DNA from: Marsupella aquatica | Lineage: Eukaryota > Marchantiophyta | DNA: 64,000 nt | Assembly (NCBI GenBank): GCA_973895155.1 | Contig: OZ316895.1 | Coordinates: forward strand, 14,756,001-14,820,000 | Direction: 5' to 3' | Shown here: positions 36,016 through 50,100 of the stretch, one piece after another | Position numbering within the stretch: the stretch's first letter is position 1 | How the letters are laid out: each line of letters starts with the position of its first letter | Position numbers and translations under genes: made by a program | The notes under the pieces: generated by a model | Database searches by the model: none | Told to the model about the DNA's origin: nothing | Seen by the model: the letters and a program-made list of their open reading frames with translations, nothing else

Positions 36016-37745
36016 TGACTGATTGATCCCTTTCTGTGGGGTTTCACAGATTGCCCCTTTTAAAATAAAAATAAAAATCCCAAAAGAAGGAAAAGAAACA
36101 TGGGACCCCCATGTCTTGTAACCAAGCCACCCTAATAATAGGAGTTTCAGGAGATCTGGCGATGGATATCCAACATGACCTTTACAACAATATGAGTTTC
36201 TACAATGAGATCATGTTTACATCAATATCTTTTGTGCAATAACATTTATTGCACAATGATCTTTTTTTTCGAAACTCATTGGTATTTAGCTAGTGAGAGA
36301 TATAAAAAAACAGGTATGACAAAATATATGTCCGCCACATTTGGTATACTTCGTGGACTATCAGGTTTGCACATGGCCTTCACAAAAGCTTAATTTTTCC
36401 ACCTTTCAGAAAGCAAGCAGCGCAAATGTACTAAAGAATTTCTCTAAATTTCAGCATTTATTTTGAAAAACAATGTAAATACTGATAATTAAGTGTTTCA
36501 CATCAAAATCGTAAGAATATATCTAGATCATTCATTGTGTATTTTTTCCGAGCTCAACAAGTGTACCTACAATTTTCTCTCATGGACTCAAACTTTCAAT
36601 AATTATTTATTTATTGTGCAAACTTGGGGTTGTCACAAGGTAGAGGCAGGTGCATGTAAGCAAAGCCTATACCAACGAGGCACGATATGGTTGATATACA
36701 GCATTATTTAACACCTGCCAGGCCTTACCTTTACATTAGTATAACGCCCAATACAGGTCGAAACCCGTACAAATTTACTGTCACAGGTCATTACGGAGAT
36801 TGAGCTTTGAATGCTTTTGCAACGCCCCACTTTGCCCACGTACAAATCTTTCTCCCACCCCGGTTCCACGGTTAATAGTGGATCATAGTCGACGGTGGAA
36901 ACTTCTCGTCCACCTTCGATTGCAGTATTGCACTGCCCCGATTAATTTATGACGGAAGTGAGGACCTCGTTGAATCGAATTCACTTTTGGCTATGCTGAC
37001 TTGGAGGTGGGTTGACCCCGTGGGTCGACATTTCCACAGTCCTGACCACTACATATGAAGCACGTTCCAACTCAGCCTCCGGACCCACTAGTAACAACAG
37101 GACTTGACTGGACCCTACGCTCTGCGGCTGATCTCAAGAAAGCGAGAAAATGCTCCTGTAGAAGAAAATGTGACTAGCCGTCGCTTAAAGCATGGTACGT
37201 GGTAATCATCTGAAAAGCAGTCTCTACTGTCACTGAGAGACTTGCAGGCTGAGCTGCAACGGTCTATCTGCAGATGTGGCTATCCAAATTTGCGGGCCGA
37301 GGCTTCTGTTTCATCCACTGTAGCCACTTCGTCCGAATCTGAAATAGTTATGCCGATGGGTGAAGAGTTGAAAGACCTCATGACTTGCCATTTGACCGGG
37401 GCACGGCGCCACCCGGGTATCCCGTTTTACGCCACAGTGGCGTCGATTGTTCGCGCATGCCAGCCCCAGGACCATGCGCGTTAGTGATGGTCCTCTGAGA
37501 CTAGCGCACGTTTTCTTTGAAGAGGTGCTCTCGTCAGTGTTTAGTATTTAAAAACTAGTGCATAGGCTGTAGGGTCGGAGTTATTAAATCTTAAAAATCT
37601 CACGAACAGTCAGATCAACTACCTACTTTATGTACCCATCCTTTCGTACTGTCAACTGTTTATGACTGTAGAACCCTTCAAGCATTCCATCCACGGTGCT
37701 TGGGGCAGTCTATAAGGATGTAGCATTCTTCATAAGTTTACATCG

Positions 37746-37943
37746 TTGGAGGACTGGGTGAGGACTGGGTAAGGACTGGGTGAAAGAGGACTGGGTGAGG
37801 GAGGACGTTTTCATTCTGTTTTGGAGCTGAAGGGGAGGACGGATCATGTCTACCTAGACAGGCGGAGTTGGGTGAGGGAGGACGTTTTGATTCTGTTTTG
37901 GAGTTGAAAGGGGAGGGCGGATCATGTCTACCAAGACAGGCAG
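37746..37943. repeat. compound tandem repeat: 10-13-bp GGACTGGGT units, then a 77-bp duplication
   Basis: Four GGACTGGGT-type units precede two copies of a longer unit (GGGTGAGGGAGGACGTTTT starts at 37793 and 37870). The longer copies share GGATCATGTCTACC(T/A)AGACAGGC. The short units probably seeded slippage. Confidence 0.85.
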
Positions 37944-38115
37944 GATTCAAAGTCTATGATCTTGTCAAATTTTCTGTCCACTGAAGCCAGTCAGACTGAA
38001 AGAGATATACATCTGATTTTCATGTCACTCACTAGTCGTCAGTGGCTCTAGTAGTGCTGATTAGTGTTTTGTGTAGTTATCTGAGTTGAGAGCATCGAGT
38101 GTGAGAATCGAGAAG

Positions 38116-41100
38116 ATGAGGACTCTCTCGGCAGCAATGAGGGGCGTACTCTTGCGATTCGGGCTTCTCCTTGTTTTGGCAAGCTTTACCTGCACGGCCC
38201 AGACTGATCCATTTAATATGCCTCCGTCCAATCCTTATGCATTGCCTCCAACGTCCGGTAATGTCAGATATTATCATTTCAACGTTAGTTCCTTTCCCCG
38301 ACTGTCTTCCCACTCAAGTCCGCTGCTGAAAATTATTTGTTGAATAGATGTATATGAAAGGTAGCCTGAGTTCATCGTTCTTCAGATTTACGACACTACC
38401 AAGCTATTTTGCATCGAAATCAGTCCCCAGCTTACCAACTGTTGTGCATTCGTTAATTGGCCTGGCTTACAATTTGAGTATGGTTCAGCTACTTTGATTT
38501 GAACCCAAAAGGATAGTTCACCGACCCAGCTTCACCTGTTTGATTACATTTTGCCATACCATCATAGCAGAATGTACTTGATTACCTCTTAATCCAGCAA
38601 TATCTGCTGGTGAAACAGTGTAACATTAGCACTTATAGTTACTAACATCGTCAATCGACACTCACTCCAGCCTGTAAAATAAATCAATTGCTCTTGGTTG
38701 CCATGCAAGATATGATGAGAGAGCTTCGAAAGATGAGTCCCACACACTGCAAAAAATGGACACCGCTGACTCCCTCTCGTTTGTGCTGTCTCATGAGCTC
38801 AGATACAAGTCGTCAATCATTCCGTGAACTGCCAAACGAAACCAATCATCACTGTGAATGGGATGTTCCCCGGACCAATCATTTACGCCAATGAGGGAGA
38901 CCGCATTATAGTCAATGTGACTAACAGTTCCCCCGCTAATATGACGATTCATTTCCATGGGACGAGGTGAGTGAAAATTTCCATATTCTCTATAATGACT
39001 CTACGCCTGCTGCTCTATAGGAATGACCTACAGTAGATGCTGGATCCACAAGGTTCATGCAGGTAATTTAGTTTGTTTCTCGATGTGCATAATCGCAGGC
39101 AAATTCACTCGTGTTGGATGGACGGAGTGGCCTACATCACAATGTGCCCTATAGCACCTGGGGACTACTTCACTCACGACTTCATGATTCCCCAACAGCG
39201 GGGAACATTGCTGTGGCATGCGCATATCAACTGGCAGCGCGCAACATCCCACGGAGCATTCATAACGTACCCGGCACAACCATATCCGTTCCCACATCCT
39301 TACCTCGAAGTTCCGTTGGTCCTGGGTAAGATACTTTCCGGCCAGTGCATCCTGCTTGGCTGCAAGTTTGTTTCGCCGAGCTAGGGCCCTACTAGATTTT
39401 TAATTGAAATTGGATCTGCTATAATTGCTCTTCGTACGGACTTTCTGTCGTAAAAATTCGAATTGCAAGCATGGCTTCAGACGTAAGCTTGCTCGAAATT
39501 GCTCTCTTCAGATAGTAAGCAATGAAAAAAGTTTCGACATTCTGATGTAGAGAAATATTGTATCATTCTCTAGAATCCTAAGGAGCACTATCAGAAAATC
39601 AAGGTCCACGAAGGGAGATGACAGATGCAAGGGAATCTGAAGGAATTGAATGGAATACGCGCTTGAGTACTTCGTACTTGTTAGAAAGATCCAACTTCGA
39701 TGGAGTAGATCGAGACTTCTTAAGATTCGTCTCGACACATCAACTCTGTTGCTGTCCAGTTAGTTCAATGTGATTATTAACTCATATCCACTCTGTTAAA
39801 AAATTAGAAGGGTTGACAGTCTTGGTTTGGATTGACCTGATTCACGTACAGCGGAGTGGTGGTACAACGACGTTGAACAAATTGAAACCGATGGGCTCAA
39901 CAGTGGATCTCCTTTCCCGAATTCGGACGCTATGACTATCAATGGCCACCCAGGGCCAACATACAACTGCAGCGCCAGTGAAGGTAAACTCTCCTGCAAT
40001 CGTCAATTGATCATGGACAGTACCTGAGTGTACAAGCATTTATCTACAGGCCATTTGAATGGTTGAATTAATCAAGGATTAGTGCTTGAAGAGTGGTGAA
40101 GAAAAGTGTCGGTTTACGGGGGAGAGCCGGGGGGAGAGCCCTCAAGTCTCTCCGAGCTCATCAATCCAACTGTCCAGAAGGCAATTACTAACTGTGCAGA
40201 AACTTTTCTGGCATGCCACTCCTTTCGCTCCAGGATTTACAACTATTAATGCTGTCCGGGGAAAAACCTACCTTCTTCGGCTCGTAAACGCTGCGCTGAA
40301 CACGCACCTGTTTTTCTCTGTCGCGAATCACACCATGACGGTGGTGGAGGCTGACGGCGCGTACGTGTATCCCTTCGAAACCTCGGTCGTTTTTCTGTCT
40401 CCTGGGCAAACCACCAACGTGCTCATCACAGCGGACAAGGATGGAGGCAGCTACTACATTTCTATCCAGGGCTACGGAAGAGACAACATCCCAGTCGTGA
40501 GACCCACAGCTCTCTTCAAATATAAGAGACCTTCACCGCTCTCCGACTTCCCATTTGCTCCCATTCTTCCGCTGAACACCGACACTGGAGTCGCGACCTC
40601 GTTTGGTAACAGCTTGAGGACATTGTACCCCGGACGAGTCCCAAAAACCGTGAACCGCAACCTCTTGATGACTGTGGGATTGACGGAAAGGCTGTGTGAT
40701 AATACGACGCTTCCCATTGCCACTAATTGCTCCGCTTTTCTGAAGGGATATCGATACCAAGGAGCAATCAACAACGTTACTTTCGAAGTGCCGCAAATTG
40801 CCATTCTGCAAGCCAGCTACAACAACATTTCTGGAGTTTTCACGGAAGATTTCCCTGACATGCCTCCAGTTAAATTCGATTACACTTCGGCGTTCAGCCC
40901 ACCTCCTGCTCTCCGGATTTCGAATTACGCCACGAGAATTCTTTCGATCAATTTCAATGACACTGTGCAGATTGTCCTTCAGGATACAATGATCCTGGGA
41001 TTTGAAGACCATCCCTTCCATTTGCACGGTCACAACTTCTACATTTTGGGGCAAGGGTTTGGAAATTTCAACGAAACCATCGACACAGCCGGTTTGAATC

Positions 41101-41709
41101 TGTATGATCCTCCCTTGAGGAATACGGTGTCCGTTCCTGCGCAAGGATGGGCAGTGATTCGCATCAAGGCCAACAACCCTGGTTAGATTTTTCTCCCCTT
41201 TGGTTTTTGCAGGTGTTGTTTTCTTTCTATAAAAGCTTAATGTTCAAGACTGAATGACAAATTAGCTTGTGTGTTTCTATTTTTTTAATGTAGAGGGCGA
41301 CATCATTCATCATCTTTGAGCTAGAAACCTTACCGCACAACATTCTGCTAGAGTAGTGGTATCGAGGACTTCATGCATATAATGATAGCCAGGATACTCC
41401 GCTCGGCCCCCAGGCATACATCGATTGCAGCGCTTTCGAGGCTTGCTATCCTAGCAGAATGATGACACCAGTTAGACAGCCTATAATGACTAGGACGAGG
41501 TTTTGATTGCGATTACTGGAGTTGAACAATGTAGCTGACGGAACATTTTCTGTGGGTGTGTTGATGAACTTACTTTAGGTGTATGGCTCTTCCACTGCCA
41601 CCTTGATAAGCATACATCTTGGGGAATGGAGACGGTGTTACATGTGCAGAATGGCATCGGCGCAAACAATTCATACAATCCTCCGCCCAGTCGTTTGATG
41701 CCCTGTTAA
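38116..41709 (+). CDS. secreted laccase (multicopper oxidase), 6 exons, 589 residues
   Basis: Exons: 38116-38283, 38803-38966, 39099-39325, 39852-39983, 40234-41181, 41579-41709 (1770 nt). Laccases oxidise phenols, including lignin-type precursors, with oxygen in the cell wall. Residues 1-29 form a signal peptide (LLLVLASFTCTAQ). The three cupredoxin domains carry all four copper motifs: HFHG (H106, H108), WHAH (H151, H153), HPFHLHGH (H490, H493, H495) and HCHLDKHTSWGM (H552, C553, H554, H558). The first motif has F where plant laccases have W (HWHG). The residue ten after the copper cysteine is Met563, which predicts a lower-potential type-1 site. The exon 4/5 junction was set by phase: of the acceptors near 40177, 40199 and 40233 only the last keeps frame and the conserved GKTYLLRLVNAAL segment. 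Several N-glycosylation sequons (for example NVT, NNVT, NISG) fit secretion. Confidence 0.93.
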
Positions 41710-44146
41710 AAATGTAAATCACATTTCTTGCCCAGCCTCTTTCGTGTGTCCAGACTGCATCAAGCATACGGTGTTACTTGGCCATGGGAGCATCCATTAA
41801 ATCTCAATTACATCTACTCGAGTCAACAGATCGAGAAGATTGCGAAGGTTGTAAGTTAGTCAGCTCGGGCATTTTGTTTCTAGTACATAAGTTCCTTCTG
41901 TCCAATTAGATCAGGTACCATTCTACATTCATGATTGTGATACCTGCGATCCGTGCGCAGATTGCATCCGAAGTAAAGCCGGTTACATTGTTTCTACCTG
42001 TTGAATTTTTCTTGTGAGAAGACTCGATACCAACATCGTTACGATAAGTTCGTGACTAGCTGTCACGACTTCAAGTTCTCTACGTAGTTGAAACATACTA
42101 CTGGGGCATCGAGTGAGGAGTCACCGATTTTAGGATACCGCGTGAGTAGAGTATTCTGTAAATTATTGTTTACCGATTCCGGATACTTTTCATTCGGAGA
42201 GCTTACCTTCTGACGGTATGGGCATCGCGGGTATCGATTCAAAGGCCAAGACTTTTTCCAATCGAACCATTTTCTAATATGGAAGTGACTTTTAACGACT
42301 GATCGACGCTGTGAATTAAGCAAGAGTTAGATAACTTCTGCGACGTCTGAATGGTGAGTTTCTTCATGACATTGTGTCCCTTAAATCGAATAAATTGTCG
42401 TCCTAGATTGTGCTCTCACCATCTGTGATTGGAAATTCCCATAACATCTTTGGTGTCTCGATCTACTATTATCTTCAAACTTCCAATCGTTGACCCGATG
42501 GGTCCTCTGTTACACTATGACACATATTGTAGATTAATGAAAAATACCTTCCCTTCTGCTTCCGTACCCGTAGTATTCACGGCATCACTTCATGGGTCTC
42601 TGGTAACTGCACATCAAAATATAACATATACTATTTATGACATCCCTCCATACCATGATAAACCTCATCATTTTCTTTAAATCAATGAGTGCACACCTAT
42701 TACCATGTGATTAACGGCAGGGAACTTCATGTAGCCGTAGAGGTTCTTTTCCATGGAGAAGCCTGCGGCAGAGTGTAAATGTCGTGCAGGGTTTCCACTG
42801 TCTGAGAGCGCTTCCACCCCATGAATGGACTCGACAACGATGGAAAATGTACCATTGCAGTCGCTTAGATCAGCCCACGAGATCCACTGACCAAAAACCG
42901 GAAACAGCATCATGCGGGCCAGCGAGATACGCTGTACTGGTAATAAAAGCTCCTGAAACAGCTTCATGCAATATGGGCAACCGAGATACACTGTACTGGC
43001 ATAATGATTATGTCATCCTGGATAGGTGACGGTCAGTTACGTACGACAGGATAATCGTGTGAAGCACTAGAAATTAGCAAGTTTGCAAGACATGATGCAA
43101 ACATGCGCGCAGCTCATTTGAAAAGAAAGCGTCGCACTATCGCGCATCATGTAGAGTGCCTTACAAGATTACGTTATATGAACACGATACAACAGTACGC
43201 AACGGAGCACGTGATCGGATCAATCGAGCTTGTCAGCCACAGCACTTTTGTACGTACCCGACAAGAGAAAGTGCAGCTCCGGATCGAGGCAAGACTACTG
43301 TACGAAAACGATATTAGAACAAATGGACCTGCGTCATGGGCTGGGCTATAGCCTCCGGACTACGAACACAAGTAACGGTCCGCACATACTTTGCTGGCTT
43401 CCCTTTTGTCACACAGCATGAAAGGGTTTTTGGACCCACCATTGACGACTGTAGTGGGAGGGAGGCGCTCGAGAAGGCTGAACTGGAAAGCTTACTTGAA
43501 GCCATTGACTGTCGTGGGAAAAGGATTCTCACGAGATTGGAGTGCGCATCATCTGCATGAAGTCGATGGACCTTAACATTAAAGTCGAGCTTTCTTTCTT
43601 TCACTGCCCTGCACTGTACATGGAGTCCCCGTTTCGTAGCATAAGTCCAGTCAGGCAGTCCATCCATCATTCAAGGACTGGAATTCTGAAGTGAAAGCTC
43701 GGATGTAAACAAAGTGGAAGCTCGAATGGACACAGGAGCTTTGGAGTGCACGATACTCCCAGAATCTTATAATGTTGTGACATGGAAGTATAAGAGATTA
43801 TATAAAGGGTAACCAAGGAACCCAACTCCTCAATCAAATGAGAACTGGTATATTGTCAGAACAATGGTGAATCGAATATCCCGGCAGTACTTTACTTTAA
43901 CACTTTACACACTGGACTGAATGTGGAGATTGAATGAGAACTGGCTTATTCTCAGAAATGTGAATCGAATATCCCGGCAGAGCTTTCTTTCAACAATTTA
44001 CACACTGGACTGAATGTGGAGAATCTCTTCACGAGATCTCTAATAATACAACAGCGGAAAATTAATTCTCCCTGCCACAATTATCTAAATCGAAGTCTAA
44101 ATGTCTATAACGTTTAATGTGAGGCTACCCAATGCACATTACCTCC
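41710..44146. other. intergenic region between convergent laccase and chromomethylase genes
   Basis: It holds the 3' ends of both genes. No frame with a domain was found. A short imperfect duplication around 42899-43000 (CTGTACTGG in both copies) and a 96-bp tandem duplication near 43837 are present. Confidence 0.55.
43837..44026. repeat. diverged tandem duplication, period about 96 bp
   Basis: AATGAGAACTGG starts at 43837 and 43933. Both copies contain GTGAATCGAATATCCCGGCAG and TTACACACTGGACTGAATG. Confidence 0.85.
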
Positions 44147-47100
44147 TTATTGCTCGACTTCATTAGCGTCTGATTCCGAGCTTTTTAGGAGGCTCATGGG
44201 AAAGTTCTTCGGAAGTTGGATCAAAGCCTTACTTCCAGTCGGTACTTCTTCTCTTGCTTTGTCACTACCTTTTAGGCTTTGTCCCAATCCAAAACCCAAT
44301 GCCCTTGCTACAGGGACAGCAACTGCATTTCCCACCTGGATATATCTGCAACATGTGATGGTTCCGGAAGAACGCTGTGTAAGGATCAAAAATTCACAAT
44401 ACCACACGGAAACCAAAAAGACATGGCCTGTAGGTTTCGCGAAACGCCAACTACCGGGAAAACCTCTACATGAACGCAGGTCTTAGCACAGGTATTCCAA
44501 AAAAGAACTGACAAGAGGATTTTTTATAACGACCGTATTTTCAGCAAACTAAAGGCCTGAAAGAAATTTGACTGACCGTTCTTTCACCGGCCCAAATAGC
44601 TTGTAAAAGTCAGGAAAGCCTTGCAGACGTGCATTCTCTCGGATTGACAGTACTCGGTCCTGATTTGGATGTAAAATGCACTGCATTCCACGAAGGAAAC
44701 AGCATTAGCGAAAACGACGTCCCTATGCTGTAAGAGACTAATCCAAAGCGTAACACGAAAGATCACTCGAGAACATCACAAAATTTAGGAGTGGAACTGA
44801 CCTGGTTGTGGGGTTCTGCCCTCGTGACAACAGTAGATACAGTTTCATCCCACCAAAGACGGCCAAATGGCCTGCATGGAGAAGATGATCAATCCGTAAG
44901 GATCGGATGTGCATAAAAACATTTATTAGGTTATGAACGACTCATGAGCTTTATCTTGGGAGGTGGTTCGGGAAGCTTACTTCAAAGATTTTCCTTTCAC
45001 AAACGAGATAGCATAATCAGGCACCTGTAGACCAAAGAAGTCCAGACATGTCTTAGAAGATTGTCTCGCAAAATACTGGATGGTGATTACCAAGATATCA
45101 AAAGTTGTTACATTACTGCTATCTGCTACTTGAACCCACTGCCCAAACGATGTCCGATGCGTTCATGAGAGTCGTACCAAAGGCTTTCCAGAGGCAAGCA
45201 TCAGCCGATTTTTCCTTTCGACATCAACCGTTCCATCAGGTAAAACTATAATTCCACCGAGATCCCTAAAATTGGCTCCCTGTAAATAGAACAAACAAAG
45301 AAAACGAGTTTTAGATGCTGCCACGACTCTAAGACAATGCGTGCAACCATAGATGAAAACACGGCAATGGACTACCTTTCGCTGGGGTATTTTGCAGGTT
45401 CTTTGATAATCGTCGGTGTTCAGCTCAAGACAACGATGATCATACAGGAAAGGTTTTGAGGTTTTCCCTGTCGGTTTTGATTTCCAATCATGCACTGCAG
45501 AAACAGCATATCAGAAGTTACTTCCACCTGCTCCAGAATTATTGGTTCGGGCAAAGGGTAAATTCACGAGCTAACTTAATAGAAATGCTAACAAAATATG
45601 AACAAGACAAGCACGCGTCTCGACCTTAATTCTTAGACGCAAATTGAATACTCACCATGTTTGGGAAGGCGAATCAAACTTTGAAATGGTGTCTTTGGAC
45701 CTGTATCGTAATTCATTTCATCGTTTTTGTCCGAATTGGAAATCTGTTGCATTAAGAATGGTTAGGCTTGGATTCCCTCTACAAATAAATTCAAACATGT
45801 CGAAAGTACTCTTAGAAACGTCAAAGGATAGGCTAGAACAGAGAAGGGTCCAATAGCACTAAAATACCATACGGTCAAGGAATGCCAACATCACAGTACC
45901 AGTTAGACTGCAGGATCGCAGACGTCGTCTTACCGGACAAGAAAGTTCGCATACCTTAGGTAGATCAGAAATAGCATCCGAAAGAAGCAGTGCGACGTCG
46001 AGTGTAGGCGTCTCTGACTCGTCATATGCGACCACATTTTTCTGCAGAATCAGGAAATTGTATACTCAATACTTGGGCAATGACTTCGGCAAACTGTCAG
46101 TGTCGTATACCGTTCGCTGCATCTGTTACATGCCTTCAACTTATTTAGTTACTACTGCTTTATGACTTGCATCGTGCAGCTGGAGAAAAAAGTCAGGTAG
46201 CCTCACCTCCCAATTTTGAGGAGCATGGCCACGCATCACAACAGAGTGCGTTGGGAGAGGGAATGGTGGCAGCCTCTGCAAAAATAAAACCAAAAGCAGT
46301 GGAGGCCATGTCACCGAGAAGCCATAGAGGTAATGAAAAATGCTCCTTCATCCCAGATGTAGCTCAAATGTCAAGTTCAACGGGGACTCGACTTCGCAAA
46401 GGATAGTGATCAAGGGACAAGGGGCGTACCTCACCTGGGGCCGCTCCCCAGAGGAAGACACGCATACGGAACTGAGGGAGGCCATAACAACCAGCCACAA
46501 GCAGACCCAGCTTCGCCTGCATAGAGTAAATTTGATTATTATTGACTTGAACCGACCTCAAGTTGTCGTCTGCATGGAACTGTCCTATGAATCATAGGTC
46601 CCTTGCACGTTCGGGCCAAACAATAAAAGGCAAGAAAGAAGCTTAAGTTTAAGAACATACTTGATAGTGCATTTGTACTAGCCGACTCAAGGCGTATCTA
46701 CCGAGAATTCCGTCGGCGAATTTCAAGATGTCGACAACGTTCTCCATCAAGACAAATCTTGGCTTTAGAAACTCCACGATGTCCATGTACACAATAATCT
46801 GTTTGTTGCGGATACACTGAAGAGGCTCCAATTTGTTGCGGAAGCGGTTGAATCCGCTTGCACCTTGACAGGGGGGGCCCCCACAAATTACGTCACAGTC
46901 ACCCTGCTCGGAAGGAAGCAAAATAGTCAGCGGCTTTGAGTAATTCATTCAGATGCAATTCTAAAGAAGTACCAGAAGTTTCAGAAGCAGCAAAGTGTAA
47001 ATAAGAGAAATCCACATGCCAAACCCGCTGCTTTTTGTCCCACAAGGATTACGGTTCAATTTTTGCCCATCAAATCGACACTCTACTTTACATTGGCTCC

Positions 47101-50100
47101 AACCAGTAGTAAGACAGTGCTCACTTCCAGAGTATTTGTTGGTGAGTAGAAATCCAATACGAGTCCAGAACAGAGATGCTGACTGCGCATGCATAGCGAT
47201 TTCAAGGAGATCTCTAGTAATGGATTGCCTGACATTGACCAATGAAGGTTGTGCCTCTAGTGCATGAATTGGGGTAGAAAGGTTCGTACGGGAAGAGGCA
47301 AAATCCTTAGTTCTTTTCCTTTCGAAACGAATTCCCTTATACGTCGCGGAGAGTCTCTGTATGACACACATGCGAGGGCGTCAGACGTGAAAGGAAGCAA
47401 TACACAACATTTGCTTCTAATGACCGCATTGCCCGCGGGAAACAGCTGCGGAAAGGTCCTTACGCGAGATTAGAGGCGGGTTCCCATGTGTCATCGGATG
47501 GACCATAACCTTTCCATCTCACCTGTAAACCAATTCGACCCGTCAGGAAGATATTGACTACAGAACCGGTAAACTCTCAATGCGGCAAACGAAGATTTGC
47601 ACAGCATCTGAAAGACATATACAGATTCAATGGGACGAGCTAACGCACCTTGTACTCAATACCCACAGCAGAGGTGTTCTGCCTTTCGACATAGGCCATT
47701 GACTTCGCATTATGCAACTTCAACTCCAGCTTCGACGCATTTGCGAATCGGATGCCGAGGATTTTCTCAACTTCGTACTGATCGTTGCCTAGCGACCCAC
47801 CATCATGATCACTCTCACTCTCACTTTCATCGTCATCTTCGTCACTGCTATACTTTTGGCACAATTTGTGCCATTCTCTAATCAATGCCAAAAAGTCCTC
47901 AGCTGACTCGTTGCGAACCTGGAACGAATTGTTTGATCCATGAAAAATCAGTACTGCTGTAGGTAGTCTTCGGAAAATCAATGCATTCCAATGAGTCCAA
48001 CTGTCAGAACACAGAACATGGCGCGCTCAGATCGTTACATCCCGGGAGATTATGATCTTATCACGGCTTAAATTCGAAGCAAGAATCATACCGCACACGG
48101 AAAGTTGTTGGTAAAGTTCATGAAATTCTTTAGAGAACAGGAATGAATAGTATCGCATACAAAACAGAAGTAGGATTTTATGACATCGAGAAAGACAGAA
48201 GGTAGTGAAGAGGTAAATAGTCACAAGGAGTTCAATCTGCTCATATTGTTCCGTAATGATGAAAGGTGGCAATCTCGTAAGATTTAAACAGAAGGTACTT
48301 CAGAAAGATCTACCTCATAAGAAATCAACAGAAGGATATAGATAACGTTAACAACGGACATGAAGTACAATGCACCTCAGTCTCGGGGTGATTGTGCTTC
48401 AGACTGGTACACGCATACTCGTTGAGATCCACCGCCCACCTCTGCCCACCACATACAATGTTAACTGTTATTTCTTGTCCTTCAAATTTAGAATAAAGAG
48501 AACTGCACTCCAGCAGGAATACCGACGTGCATTACGTAGCTAAAACTGAACAGAAAACTCGATTCAGCGTGATACAGATTACGCTGCGAAATTGAGGGAT
48601 GAACAAACTGTCATACTGTCTCCAAGAGGAAATGGACAGAAAGCATGAACAGGCGCGCTTACCGACACGAGACTTGCACCAGTCAATTGGGCTCCCATGG
48701 ATAGTCCTGTGGACATCGCTCCACAGCCGCTGTACAGATCAAGTAAAGACAGCTCCGGACCACGTTCAGGAGATTTTGGAATTTCAGGGCTTATCTTGAC
48801 ACGCCCTGCGCTTTTCCCCTTCTTTCTTGCACTGCTGGGCTTAGAACCGGCTTTGGCAGAGGTAGTCTCCTCGCTGCTCTCTACGGTGGACATCTCACCG
48901 CTGGTGTCTGCCACAACATCTTTGGTTGACAGCGGCAGATAACATTAATTTGCTGACACCTGACCATCCTCACAATAACGCCTACCTGAACAGAGAGGAA
49001 CGTCATGCAGTAAATCGAGACAGAGATGATGAACTGACCCAGAGTAGTGCTAGCTTGACCACAAACCAGGATAGACATCTTATCAACGTCATCGATCTGA
49101 ACAGAAAGTGTAATGTTGCTGTCATGCCCCAAACCTTGGCGACATTGTCCTCACCTTCAGGCAGCTCATAGAAAGTCGAGTACGCAGGGTCATAGCCCAT
49201 ATCATAGTAGAAGTCGCACCGAGGGACAATCCACTTCGTCATCTTGAATCTCGGCTGAAAATGCAAATAGTCGAGTGCAGCCCATACATCACTTCAGAGT
49301 CCAGAACAACCGTCATAAAATATCGAGAAAAGACTGAGCAGGAAAACTAAATCAAAACCATTACAGCAGTCCTCGTTTAAGGCAGTCGGACGACGACTGA
49401 TCTTTCACTCACCGGAACTGGTACTCGGATCACCTTTTTCTTTTCGACTACACATTCCAACAGATTGTCGTCCGAATCCTTCGAGAGAAAAACCCGCTGG
49501 TGATCATGAACCAATCCATCTGACCCGAGAGCCTACATTCAGAGAATGTCTTGCTCCGTTACAATACGACTATAGTCATCTTGAAGACAGAAGAGTCCGC
49601 TAAACAGCGGGATTTATAGTCTGCAACTTTCTCGTCTGAGACAAGACTTATCGAAGACATTGAAAGATAACATACACCATGGAAAGACTCAAATGCGACT
49701 CTGGAATGTTTCCCTGTATCTAGTATACCGGGAGAGGCTTGTCTGTAAGAAGATAAGCATACTACCAATCACATTCAATTTCGCAGAGTTTGGGTTGATG
49801 TTTAAGGTATAAGATTTTAACCATTAATGTGGCAAAGAGACAGGAATCCTTGGGACAAGACCAGAAGCAGTAGCAGTAGCAGTAGCAATTCAGAAGTGAC
49901 TAGCAATTCAGAAGTGACAACACTGAGATAGCATCGACACCTGAGTCAAATGCAAATAATGATCTTGCGAAAGTGCCGGGCTATCCGTACCGTATCCTCG
50001 GCTCGAAAGAACCACTGGACTCTGACCCACTTGCTATGGTCAGTGAGCTCAAAAAGCTCGAGTATCCTCCCCAAGTAATCGGATCCACCATCACTCTACA

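Larger units (their letters stand above)
29910..38115. other. intergenic region without a recognisable gene
   Basis: About 8 kb of AT-rich DNA with only short frames (none above about 125 codons) lacking domains. It carries one copy of a dispersed repeat (33709-33825), a perfect 34-bp tandem duplication and a GA-rich repeat block close to the laccase gene. The last few hundred bases should include the laccase promoter; no clear TATA element could be fixed. Confidence 0.55.

Noticed and set aside
40533-41144. 203-codon minus-strand frame within laccase exon 5
   Set aside because: It lies wholly antisense to the conserved copper-oxidase coding sequence and shows no family features.
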